Assembly: GCA_029245785.1 (NCBI GenBank)
Contig: JAQWOR010000026.1
Span: 1-33,712 of the forward strand
Length of the DNA: 33,712 nucleotides
Source of the DNA: Polaribacter sp.
Lineage (GTDB): Bacteria; Bacteroidota; Bacteroidia; Flavobacteriales; Flavobacteriaceae
Direction of reading: 5' to 3'
The notes below the pieces were generated by a model, which had not been told where the DNA came from, did not search any database, and saw only the letters and a list, made by a program, of their open reading frames with translations. Position 1 is the first letter of the stretch, and each line of letters opens with the position of its first letter. Shown here piece after piece: positions 17,784 to 25,266 of the stretch. Both the position numbers and the translations under genes were made by a program.

Positions 17784-18824
17784 TTGATAAAAGCAACTTA
17801 CCAACAATATATTCTCAAATTTAAACGCCCAAGCGGAACGTCAAGAGGAATTTTAAAAACCAAAGAAACCTGGTTTGTATTACTCTCTGATGGTAAAAAT
17901 CAAGGCGTTGGTGAGTGTGGAATTCTACGTGGCTTGAGTATTGATGACAGACCAGATTATGAAGAAAAACTAAAGTGGGTTTGTCAGAATATCAATCTCG
18001 GATTGGTCATTTTACTACAAGACCTTCTTGAGTTTCCGAGTATTCAATTCGGATTGGAACAAGCGTTTTTATCCTTACAAAGTGCATCAAAATTTGAATT
18101 ATTTCCATCAGATTTCACAAGAGGAAAGCGATCAATTCCTATAAACGGATTGGTTTGGATGGGAGATGCGAAATTTATGAAAACACAGGTCATAGAAAAA
18201 ATTGAAGCTGGGTTTTCCTGCATCAAAATGAAAATAGGTGCCATTGATTTTGAGACAGAATTAGACTTGTTAACGTCTATTAGAAAAGAGTTTTCATCCA
18301 AAGACATAGCATTACGAGTAGATGCTAATGGCGGATTTCATCCGCAGGAAGCGTTAGAAAAATTAAAAAAATTGTCAGCGCTAGAGATTCATTCTATTGA
18401 GCAACCAATTCGGCAAGGCCAGTTTGAAGAAATGGCTCGTTTGTGTGAAAAAACACCGCTGCCAATAGCATTGGATGAAGAGTTGATTGGTGTTTTTTCT
18501 CTAACAGAAAAAAAAGAGCTATTGCAAACAATACAGCCGCAATACATTATTCTAAAACCAAGTTTTATAGGAGGTTTTCAAGGGGGTAGCGAATGGATTT
18601 CTTTGGCAAATAAGCAAGGCATTGGCTGGTGGGTAACCTCTGCTTTAGAGAGTAACGTAGGACTAAATGCAATTGCGCAATGGACATTTACATTGCAAAA
18701 TACCTTACCACAAGGATTGGGAACAGGAGGTTTGTATACAAATAATTTTGATTCTCCTTTAGAGGTTCAAAACGGTAATTTACATCATACCATTTCTAGA
18801 GAATGGGATTTTAATTTAAAATAA
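17784..18824 (+). CDS. menC: o-Succinylbenzoate synthase
   Basis: This enolase-superfamily enzyme (346 residues) dehydrates SHCHC to o-succinylbenzoate in menaquinone synthesis. Catalytic residues are visible: Lys148 and Lys150 in the K-M-K motif, metal ligands Asp180 (V-D-A-N-G), Glu206 (I-E-Q-P) and Asp231 (L-D-E-E), and Lys258 (L-K-P). The enolase N-terminal capping domain occupies residues 1-~115. The start is TTG at 17784, since no in-frame ATG precedes the first conserved strand. Close relatives are dipeptide (Ala-Glu) epimerases, but menA and menE in the same run favour MenC. The 74 bp upstream holds no clear promoter. Confidence 0.85.
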   Translation: MIKATYQQYILKFKRPSGTSRGILKTKETWFVLLSDGKNQGVGECGILRGLSIDDRPDYEEKLKWVCQNINLGLVILLQDLLEFPSIQFGLEQAFLSLQSASKFELFPSDFTRGKRSIPINGLVWMGDAKFMKTQVIEKIEAGFSCIKMKIGAIDFETELDLLTSIRKEFSSKDIALRVDANGGFHPQEALEKLKKLSALEIHSIEQPIRQGQFEEMARLCEKTPLPIALDEELIGVFSLTEKKELLQTIQPQYIILKPSFIGGFQGGSEWISLANKQGIGWWVTSALESNVGLNAIAQWTFTLQNTLPQGLGTGGLYTNNFDSPLEVQNGNLHHTISREWDFNLK

Positions 18825-18825
18825 T

Positions 18826-19773
18826 ATGGATTTTTTACAAAGAGGTTTTACGGGGTACAATAGCATTTGGTTGTATGTAGTAACGATGGTTCTTGTTTTT
18901 TTAGGAATTCAAGTGGCGAGCATTCCATTAATTATTGCAGCTTTCAGAACGGTTAATTTTGATATGGATAAACTTTTAAAAGAAGCTGAAAGTAGCTTTA
19001 TGAATATCGGAATGAACTCAAGCCTATATTTATTTTTGATGATTTTTACATTTGCAGTTGCAATATTGGTATTGTTTTTATGTCTTAAATATTTTCATAA
19101 AAAGAAATTTATTTCCATTATTACCTCAAGAAAAAAAATAGATTGGCAACGTGTATTGTATGCTTTTAGCGTTTGGGGATTTATTTCTGTAGTGTTTGTT
19201 TTTATGGGAATTTTTCTATCTCCAGAAGATTATACTTGGAATTTTAAGTTAATTCCGTTTGGTATTTTACTCTTGGTTTCATTTTTGTTTTTACCGTTTC
19301 AAACAAGTGCAGAAGAATTAGTTTTTAGAGGTTATTTAATGCAAGGATTTGCAATTTTGGCAAAAAATAGGTGGTTTCCGTTGCTTATGACTTCTGTTAT
19401 TTTTGGACTGCTCCATGGGATGAATCCAGAGGTAGAGAAATTAGGGTATATCACCATGGTTTTTTACATTGGAACAGGATTTTTTTTCGGGATTATTACG
19501 TTAATGGATGAAGGAATAGAGTTGGCACTTGGTTTGCATGCGGCTAATAATATTGTGGCAGCATTTTTAGTGTCGACAGATTGGACTGTTTTTCAAACAG
19601 ATGCATTGTATATTGATACTTCAGAGCCATCAGTAGGTCTTGAAATGTTTTTTCCTGTACTGGTTTTGTATCCAATGTTGTTGTTTGTTTTTTCTAAAAA
19701 ATACGGTTGGAAAAACTGGAAAGAAAAGCTGTTTGGAAGAATTGAAAAACCAATGCTTCAAGAGGGTAATTAA
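18826..19773 (+). CDS. CPBP family intramembrane metalloprotease
   Basis: This 315-residue membrane protein is a CAAX-protease/bacteriocin-processing (CPBP, Abi) family member. It has the catalytic motif Glu163-Glu164-x-x-x-Arg168, a following motif ending at His197 (F-G-L-L-H), and His238-x-x-x-Asn242. All are needed for zinc-dependent intramembrane proteolysis. About seven hydrophobic helices are visible. It begins 1 bp after the menC stop and 12 bp before menE, so it is embedded in the menaquinone run. Its substrate is unknown, and nothing nearby looks like a bacteriocin precursor. Confidence 0.88.
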   Translation: MDFLQRGFTGYNSIWLYVVTMVLVFLGIQVASIPLIIAAFRTVNFDMDKLLKEAESSFMNIGMNSSLYLFLMIFTFAVAILVLFLCLKYFHKKKFISIITSRKKIDWQRVLYAFSVWGFISVVFVFMGIFLSPEDYTWNFKLIPFGILLLVSFLFLPFQTSAEELVFRGYLMQGFAILAKNRWFPLLMTSVIFGLLHGMNPEVEKLGYITMVFYIGTGFFFGIITLMDEGIELALGLHAANNIVAAFLVSTDWTVFQTDALYIDTSEPSVGLEMFFPVLVLYPMLLFVFSKKYGWKNWKEKLFGRIEKPMLQEGN

Positions 19774-19785
19774 ATATATATAAAC

Positions 19786-20877
19786 GTGAAGAACTCAAGG
19801 GTTCATAAAAATTTTCAACTCAACGAGAAATCATTTTCTTCGGTTGCTGAATTGTTGGTGTTTTCTAAAACCATTTCTGAGACTGTTTTTCTGTTTTTAT
19901 CAGATTGGTTTTCTGATGACGATTTTATAAAAGTTACTACGTCGGGCTCTACAGGGAAACCAACAGTGATTACGCTTAAAAAAGAGTTTATGAAAAATTC
20001 GGCATTGGCCACAGGTGCTTTTTTTGATTTGAAAGAGAATACAACCGCATTGTTGTGTTTGCCTGTTGCGTACATTGCTGGAAAAATGATGTTGGTTCGT
20101 GCATTGGTGTTAGGGTGGCATTTAGATGTTGTAGCGCCAACTTCTGAGCCGTTAAAAGGAATTGAAAAAACATACGATTTTTCTGCAATGGTGCCAATGC
20201 AATTACAAAACTCGGTCGAAGAATTACATACAATAAAAAAGTTAATTGTAGGTGGAGGTGTTGTGACAAAAATAGTAGAAGCACAATTACAATCGTTAAA
20301 AACCGAAATTTTTGCCACGTATGGAATGACCGAGACAATCACACATATTGCTGTTCGAAAATTAAATAATTTTCGTCATGCCGAAACAACTTCAGTATCT
20401 CATTATAAAACACTATCAAATATAACAATCTCCCAAGATGACAGAAATTGCCTAGTAATTAATGCTCCTAAAATTTCTGATACTCAAATTATCACGAACG
20501 ATATAGTACGGATTATTTCTAACATCGAATTTGACTGGTTGGGCCGTTTTGACAATGTGATTAATTCTGGTGCTGTAAAATTGCATCCAGAGCAGATTGA
20601 AGAAAAGTTGTCAGCAATTATTTCACAACGTTTTTTTGTAGCAGGAGTTCCAGATAGTTTGCTTGGAGAAAAATTGGTTTTGCTTATTGAAGGACCGATA
20701 GAAAAAACCAGTATAGATAAAATAAAGAGTCTAAAGACACTTTCAGGGTTTGAAATTCCAAAAGAAATTTATTTTATAAATGAATTTATAGAGACCAAAA
20801 CAAAAAAAATCCAACGCAAAAAAACGTTGGATATATGGATTGAACACTTAAACAATATGAATGATATAGTTTCTTAA
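19786..20877 (+). CDS. menE: o-Succinylbenzoate-CoA ligase (AMP-binding)
   Basis: The protein activates o-succinylbenzoate to its CoA thioester through an acyl-adenylate. The 363-residue sequence has the AMP-binding P-loop T-S-G-S-T-G-K-P (residues ~52-59), the A5 motif Y-G-M-T-E-T near ~183, and an A7/A8-like W-L-G-R-F-D-N-V-I-x-S-G near ~250. The C-terminal catalytic lysine lies in K-K-I-Q-R-K. It is shorter than the ~450-490-residue enzymes of E. coli or Bacillus, as is usual for Bacteroidota MenE. The start is GTG at 19786. It closes the men gene run; no hairpin is evident right behind it. Confidence 0.87.
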   Translation: MKNSRVHKNFQLNEKSFSSVAELLVFSKTISETVFLFLSDWFSDDDFIKVTTSGSTGKPTVITLKKEFMKNSALATGAFFDLKENTTALLCLPVAYIAGKMMLVRALVLGWHLDVVAPTSEPLKGIEKTYDFSAMVPMQLQNSVEELHTIKKLIVGGGVVTKIVEAQLQSLKTEIFATYGMTETITHIAVRKLNNFRHAETTSVSHYKTLSNITISQDDRNCLVINAPKISDTQIITNDIVRIISNIEFDWLGRFDNVINSGAVKLHPEQIEEKLSAIISQRFFVAGVPDSLLGEKLVLLIEGPIEKTSIDKIKSLKTLSGFEIPKEIYFINEFIETKTKKIQRKKTLDIWIEHLNNMNDIVS

Positions 20878-21003
20878 ATGGTATCTTCATCCAGTTCCAT
20901 TTTCTTTTTAACCTGATACCGAGAGCTTTAAGTCTTTGTTTGTGTTTTTTTTTGATTTTTAGGAATAAATGAGTAACTGTATTAGTTTTTTTATAATATA
21001 ATG

Positions 21004-21011
21004 TATATTTG
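21004..21011 (+). promoter_or_regulatory. Promoter -7 box of the candidate small RNA
   Basis: TATATTTG matches the Bacteroidota -7 consensus TAnnTTTG exactly. A TTAG at 20982-20985 with an 18-bp spacer is a one-mismatch -33 box. No protein gene on this strand follows before the terminator at 21096. Confidence 0.5.
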
Positions 21012-21017
21012 TTATGT

Positions 21018-21129
21018 ACTTAAGACTAACCGTAAGGAAAATTGTCATGAGTCGTGGGGATGATTGATAAAAGGAATTATAAATTGTTTTATGCGAAAGC
21101 CGTATACAATGTGTACGGCTTTATTTTTT
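21018..21129 (+). ncRNA. Candidate small RNA (~110 nt), own promoter and terminator
   Basis: The unit runs from a few bases after an exact TAnnTTTG box to a strong intrinsic terminator. It contains a possible GUAA tetraloop closed by CC/GG (around 21030-21037), a GACT/AGTC pair flanking it, and the terminator stem. It shows no SRP RNA, tmRNA, RNase P or tRNA signature. A 17-codon frame (ATG 21014 to TGA 21065-21067) overlaps its 5' half; if translated, this could instead be a tiny ORF. The 5' end is estimated from box spacing only. Confidence 0.4.
21096..21129 (+). terminator. Strong intrinsic terminator of the small RNA unit
   Basis: Perfect 9-bp stem AAAGCCGTA / TACGGCTTT (21096-21104 with 21114-21122), extendable by further pairs in the loop, then ATTTTTT (21123-21129). 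On the opposite strand the hairpin is followed by CGCAT rather than a T-tract, so it works best for plus-strand transcripts. Confidence 0.85.
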
Positions 21130-21144
21130 AGAAGCGTTATGTTG

Positions 21145-21864
21145 CTATGATTGTTGCATAGAATGATATACGTTTTGCACATCGTCATCATCTTCTAATT
21201 TTTCTAATAGCTTTTCAACGTCAGTTTGTTGTTCTTCAGATAACGTTGATGTTGTTGTTGGCATTCTTTCGAAGCCAGAAGAAAGTATTTCGACATTGTT
21301 TTCCTCAAAGAAAGATTGAATAGCTCCAAATTGTTCAAAGGGTGCGTAAATGATGACGCCTTCTTCGTCAATAAAAACTTCTTCTACGTCAAAGTCAATT
21401 AGTTCTAATTCTAATTCTTCTAGGTCAATGGTAATGTCTTCTTTTTTAACAGTAAAATTACAAACATGGTCAAACATAAAAATAACAGAACCAGAAGTTC
21501 CGAAATTCCCTTCGCATTTGTTAAAAATAGCTCTAACGTTGGCAACGGTCCTGTTGTTATTGTCGGTTGCAGTTTCTACAATAACAGCAATTCCATGTGG
21601 TGCATATCCTTCAAATAAGACCTCTTTATAATTAGAAGTATCTTTGTCCGAAGCTTTTTTTATGGCACGTTCCACATTTTCTTTAGGCATGTTTGCCGCT
21701 TTGGCGTTTTGCATAACAGCTCTTAAGCGTGAATTTGTTTCAGGATTTCCGCCTCCATCTTTAATAGCCATTACAATGTCTTTACCAATTCTGGTAAACG
21801 TTTTTGCCATTGCTGACCAACGTTTCATTTTTCGACCTTTTCTTAATTCAAATGCTCTTCCCAT
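21145..21864 (-). CDS. yebC: YebC/PmpR family regulator (TACO1-like)
   Basis: The 239-residue protein carries the hallmarks of the YebC family: M-G-R-A-F-E-x-R-K near the start, W-x-x-M-A-K-x-F-x-R-I-G-K-x-I, N-x-R-L-R-x-x-x-x-x-A-K-A-A-N-M-P-K-x-N-V-x-R-A-I-K-K, and the E-G-Y-A-P-H-G-I-A segment. The acidic C-terminal third is also typical. Members were first described as transcription factors. More recent work on relatives points to a role at ribosomes during difficult (for example proline-rich) translation. The gene is downstream of the carboxylase subunit on the same strand, 74 bp away. Confidence 0.93.
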   Translation of the reverse strand: MGRAFELRKGRKMKRWSAMAKTFTRIGKDIVMAIKDGGGNPETNSRLRAVMQNAKAANMPKENVERAIKKASDKDTSNYKEVLFEGYAPHGIAVIVETATDNNNRTVANVRAIFNKCEGNFGTSGSVIFMFDHVCNFTVKKEDITIDLEELELELIDFDVEEVFIDEEGVIIYAPFEQFGAIQSFFEENNVEILSSGFERMPTTTSTLSEEQQTDVEKLLEKLEDDDDVQNVYHSMQQS

Positions 21865-21938
21865 TTTATTTTGTCTTTTGTAATTGGATTATTGTTGTGG
21901 TTTTTTTTGTTGTTCAAGTTTTGCTACCTAATAGCGTG

Positions 21939-23567
21939 TTAAACTTGTATAATACCTAAATTAAATTGCTTTTGAATAGGTGCGTGGTTTGCGGCTTCAA
22001 TTCCTATAGAAATCCAAGTTCTTGTATCTAGGGGATTAATTACGCCGTCTGTCCAAATTCTTGCTGCCGCATAGTAAGGAGAGGTTTGATTGTCATACCG
22101 CGTTTCAATAGATTTTAAAATTTCTTGTTCACGTTTTGGGGTAATTTTTTCTCCTTGTTTTTTCAAAGAAGCAGTTTCTATTTGTAATAAAACTTTTGCT
22201 GCTTGTGATCCGCCCATTACAGCTAGTCTTGCTGAAGGCCATGCAACAATTAATCTTGGGTCATAGGCTTTTCCGCACATGGCATAATTTCCTGCTCCAT
22301 AAGAATTCCCTATGATGATTGTAAACTTGGGTACTACAGAATTACTTACTGCATTCACCATTTTTGCACCATCTTTTATGATTCCGCCATGTTCAGATTT
22401 GCTACCTACCATAAAGCCAGTAACATCTTGTAGAAATACCAATGGAATTTTCTTCTGATTGCAATTGGCAATAAAACGAGTTGCTTTGTCGGCAGAATCA
22501 GAATAGATAACCCCGCCAAATTGCATTTCTTTTTTGGCGTTTTTTACCACTTTTCTCTGATTGGCCACAATACCAACAGCCCAACCGTCTATTCTGGCGT
22601 AGCCAGTAATGATGGTTTTTCCGTACTTCTCTTTGTATTGCTCAAACTCAGAGTTATCTACCAGTCGCTTTATGATTTCTATCATATCATATTGGTCGGT
22701 TCGTGTAGCGGGTAAAATTCCAAGTATTTCTTTTGGGTCTTGTTTTGGTGCTGCAATTTCTTTCCTGTCAAATCCTGCTTTATCAGCTTCTCCGATTTTA
22801 TCCATCAGCTTTCTGATTTTATCTAATGCATTTTTATCGTCGGTTGCTTTGTAGTCAATAACTCCTGAAATTTCAGTATGTGTCGTTGCACCCCCAAGAG
22901 TTTCATTGTCAATATTTTCTCCAATAGCAGCTTTTACCAGGTAGCTTCCTGCTAAAAAAACACTCCCTGTTTTGTCAACAATAATCGCTTCGTCGCTCAT
23001 AATTGGTAAATAAGCTCCTCCGGCAACACAGCTTCCCATTACGGCAGAAATTTGTGTAATTCCCATGCTGCTCATTATGGCATTGTTTCTGAAAATTCGT
23101 CCGAAATGTTCTTTGTCTGGAAAAATCTCATCTTGCATGGGTAGGTACACGCCAGCGCTATCTACTAGGTAAATGATGGGTAGTTTGTTTTCGATAGCAA
23201 TTTCTTGTGCTCTTAAATTCTTTTTTCCTGTAATAGGGAACCAAGCTCCTGCTTTAACTGTTGCGTCATTTGCAACAACAATGCATTGCTTGCCTGAAAC
23301 ATAGCCAATTTTTACAACAACGCCACCAGAAGGACAGCCTCCGTGGCCTTTGTACATTTCATCGCCAGCAAAAGCAGCAATTTCTATGCTTTTTGACTTT
23401 GAGTCAAATAGGTAGTCGAGTCGCTCTCTGGCAGTTAGTTTTCCTTTTGACTTATGTTTTTCTGTCTTGATTTTTCCACCTCCAAGTTTTACTTTTAGGA
23501 ATCTTTTTTTTAAGTCAGAGAGTAAGAGCTTGTTATGATCTTCGTTTTTGTTGAAGTTGATGTCCAT
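21939..23567 (-). CDS. Acyl-CoA carboxylase carboxyltransferase (beta) subunit, methylcrotonyl/propionyl type
   Basis: The protein is a biotin-dependent carboxyltransferase with two crotonase-like halves. The N-terminal half contains G-K-L-T-A-R-E-R-L near residue 48 and the oxyanion region G-S-C-V-A-G-G-A-Y. The C-terminal half contains the G-N-S-Y-G-A-G-N-Y-A-M-C-G motif and the A-x-M-G-G-x-Q-A-A segment. It transfers CO2 from carboxybiotin to an acyl-CoA. The G-N-S-Y-G-A-G-N-Y-A-M-C-G-K form resembles methylcrotonyl-CoA carboxylase beta subunits (leucine breakdown), but propionyl-CoA carboxylase cannot be excluded. The frame opens at TTG 23582; ATG at 23567 gives 542 residues and is preferred. 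No biotin carboxylase/BCCP alpha subunit is in this window. Confidence 0.87.
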   Translation of the reverse strand: MDINFNKNEDHNKLLLSDLKKRFLKVKLGGGKIKTEKHKSKGKLTARERLDYLFDSKSKSIEIAAFAGDEMYKGHGGCPSGGVVVKIGYVSGKQCIVVANDATVKAGAWFPITGKKNLRAQEIAIENKLPIIYLVDSAGVYLPMQDEIFPDKEHFGRIFRNNAIMSSMGITQISAVMGSCVAGGAYLPIMSDEAIIVDKTGSVFLAGSYLVKAAIGENIDNETLGGATTHTEISGVIDYKATDDKNALDKIRKLMDKIGEADKAGFDRKEIAAPKQDPKEILGILPATRTDQYDMIEIIKRLVDNSEFEQYKEKYGKTIITGYARIDGWAVGIVANQRKVVKNAKKEMQFGGVIYSDSADKATRFIANCNQKKIPLVFLQDVTGFMVGSKSEHGGIIKDGAKMVNAVSNSVVPKFTIIIGNSYGAGNYAMCGKAYDPRLIVAWPSARLAVMGGSQAAKVLLQIETASLKKQGEKITPKREQEILKSIETRYDNQTSPYYAAARIWTDGVINPLDTRTWISIGIEAANHAPIQKQFNLGIIQV

Positions 23568-23656
23568 ATAGTTATGTCTCAATTTTAAAAGGCTAAAGTA
23601 CGAAAATGTCTTTTAATTACTAGAAAACATGAATAACAATAATAAGGTATTGTTTG

Positions 23657-25138
23657 TTAACTGTATGAATCTATAATGTTGTTTACGGTATTAGAAATTT
23701 CAATGTATTGTTGCTGTCTGTTCAAGGTTGATGGCTCTGCAATACGTTCTTTACAGTTTTCAACAGCGCAAGTCTCACAGGTTACTCCTACTGTTTTTTT
23801 AGGAATCGCCTCGTCTTTGGTAAATCGAAGTTTCTTTTTTAAATGAGGAGATAGCAAGAGTCCAATGCTAACACTTCGGTTTAAATTTTTTCTAAAAGGA
23901 TCTGGGGTTGCAGATGAGAATACGATATATTCGTTATTAGGGTTTTTATAGGAAGATATTTGGAGTCCAAATGTGGCTGTTTTTTCTGTTGACTCTAATT
24001 CTTGAATTGTTTTTAAAGAAACCCATCTACGACAGTAGTGTTCATTGTTTCTATTAGCGTGTGGAGCTTGTTGTTGCGTAATGTGTAATTCCTTGCTTAA
24101 TCGAAAGGTGTTTGAATTGAATTGATGGGTAAAACGTAAAAAAAACAAGTTTTTGATATGAAATTGTTTTGGTAAAATATTCGTTAAGCGTTGGTAAAAA
24201 GTTTCTACAGAGCAATTGTATTTTTGAATAATTTTTTCAAAATCAGCCTGCTTCCATTGTCTTAGATCAAAGAATTTTTTCAGTTCTTTGGTCAGTGATT
24301 TTTTCGAAATAATAAGTGCGCCTGCAAAATAAGAGGCAATAAAATTATTCAAGACTTGGTCAAAGCTTTCGAATTTAATCCAAGGAAATGTGTATAGCCG
24401 GTTTTCTGTTTTTAAATAATTATAAGCCAATTCTTTTGCGAAAATAAATGTTTTTTGCGCTTCGCTAATGTTCTTGCTGATCAATAAAATGTTCTTTTTG
24501 GGAATGTAGATTGTGCGTAATACCACTAGGTTTTGATGTTTCGATAATTCTTCAGTGTCAATCGTGTAATTAAATTCCTCAGTTAAGATGTCTTCTAGGT
24601 CTTTTGATAGGATTTTTTTATTGAGATCAATATGGTAGGCTTTTGCAAATTTCACAACTGATTCTTCAATTTCCTCAAAATAATTATTGTGCGCTTCTTG
24701 GTAGGAACGAAGCGATGCTAAGAAAAAACTTTCACGAGTTAAGTTGTAGTTCTGGGCAATCTTAATAATGGTGCTAATAAAGGCGTTCACTTTTGCAGGT
24801 GCATTTGCGATGATGTCTATTAGATTGTTTTCTTTAATTCCGAAGAGGTCTAATGGGATTTCTTTTAAAATTTTTGATTGTAAAATTTCGCCAATAGGAG
24901 CTAGGTTTTTATCGAGTTTTAAAGAGACTAAATGGTCGTAAGGAACTTTTAGGCTTTCAGAAAGTAGGCTAATTTTGTCAGTTTTAGGGTATTTTTTTCC
25001 TTTTTCAATTTCGTTTAAATACGATTTTGATAAACCGGTAAGTTTGGCTAATCCAAAAAGAGATAATTTCTTTTCGGTGCGTATTTGCTTGAGTTTAAGC
25101 CCAAAAATAAGGCGGATGTATTCGTCTTCTATTAACAT
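23657..25138 (-). CDS. XRE-family regulator of RamB/ScfR (short-chain fatty acid) type
   Basis: The 493-residue protein starts with a Cro/CI-type helix-turn-helix (residues ~12-70; L-S-K-S-Y-L-N-E-I-E-K-G is the recognition-helix region). An IrrE/M78-like middle domain and a C-terminal DUF2083-like domain with a Cys454-x2-Cys457-x4-Cys462 cluster follow. The middle domain lacks the HExxH zinc-protease motif (K-E-L-A-Y at the matching position), so it is probably a sensor rather than a protease. RamB and ScfR relatives control acetate, propionate and glyoxylate-shunt genes, possibly by sensing acyl-CoA. It is divergent from aceB and upstream of the acyl-CoA carboxylase gene on its own strand, both likely targets. 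A perfect palindrome lies in the shared promoter region. Confidence 0.85.
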   Translation of the reverse strand: MLIEDEYIRLIFGLKLKQIRTEKKLSLFGLAKLTGLSKSYLNEIEKGKKYPKTDKISLLSESLKVPYDHLVSLKLDKNLAPIGEILQSKILKEIPLDLFGIKENNLIDIIANAPAKVNAFISTIIKIAQNYNLTRESFFLASLRSYQEAHNNYFEEIEESVVKFAKAYHIDLNKKILSKDLEDILTEEFNYTIDTEELSKHQNLVVLRTIYIPKKNILLISKNISEAQKTFIFAKELAYNYLKTENRLYTFPWIKFESFDQVLNNFIASYFAGALIISKKSLTKELKKFFDLRQWKQADFEKIIQKYNCSVETFYQRLTNILPKQFHIKNLFFLRFTHQFNSNTFRLSKELHITQQQAPHANRNNEHYCRRWVSLKTIQELESTEKTATFGLQISSYKNPNNEYIVFSSATPDPFRKNLNRSVSIGLLLSPHLKKKLRFTKDEAIPKKTVGVTCETCAVENCKERIAEPSTLNRQQQYIEISNTVNNIIDSYS

Positions 25139-25160
25139 GAAGGCGAAGATAGTTAAAATA

Positions 25161-25209
25161 AGCGAACTAAAGGAAAAATAAATATTTTAATATTTAGCGA
25201 ACGTTCGCT
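25161..25209. promoter_or_regulatory. Candidate operator region between the RamB-like regulator and aceB
   Basis: AGCGAACGTTCGCT (25196-25209) is a perfect 14-bp palindrome. The half-site AGCGAAC occurs again at 25161-25167, 35 bp upstream. The palindrome touches the putative -33 box of aceB, and the lone half-site lies 23 bp before the regulator start codon. This is suitable for control of both genes, but binding is not shown. Confidence 0.55.
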
Positions 25210-25239
25210 TGTGGCGTTCAAATATTTTTTATATCATTG
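25209..25239 (+). promoter_or_regulatory. Probable aceB promoter
   Basis: TTG (25209-25211), 20-bp spacer, TATCATTG (25232-25239), one mismatch from TAnnTTTG. A start point near 25246 would leave a ~20-nt leader before ATG 25267, which favours that start codon over the upstream TTG 25237 and ATG 25249. Confidence 0.45.
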
Positions 25240-25266
25240 CAGAGTAGAATGGTAAAAACAAGTAGT

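Larger units (their letters stand above)
20878..21144. other. Gene-free gap between menE and the convergent yebC
   Basis: This 267-bp stretch has no credible protein-coding gene. Its first ~60 bp contain the inverted pair GGTATC (20880-20885) and GATACC (20915-20920). A T-rich region follows, then the candidate small RNA unit described separately (promoter at 21004, terminator at 21096-21129). The remaining bases before yebC show nothing recognisable. Confidence 0.6.

Noticed and set aside
19815..20342. 175-codon minus-strand open frame inside menE
   Set aside because: It mirrors the coding frame of menE, has unnatural composition (many Thr/Asn/Ser/Cys) and no family resemblance.
20874..20930. 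Minus-strand stretch reading S-S-R-Y-Q-V-K-K-K-M-E-L-D-E-D-T-I then stop, directly behind menE
   Set aside because: It looks protein-like but is only 17 codons, is preceded by a stop codon, and has no family match I can name. It may be a gene relic, but the evidence is too thin.
21058..21132. 23-codon frame through the small RNA terminator
   Set aside because: It runs through the terminator stem and T-tract, so it could not be translated from the terminated transcript.
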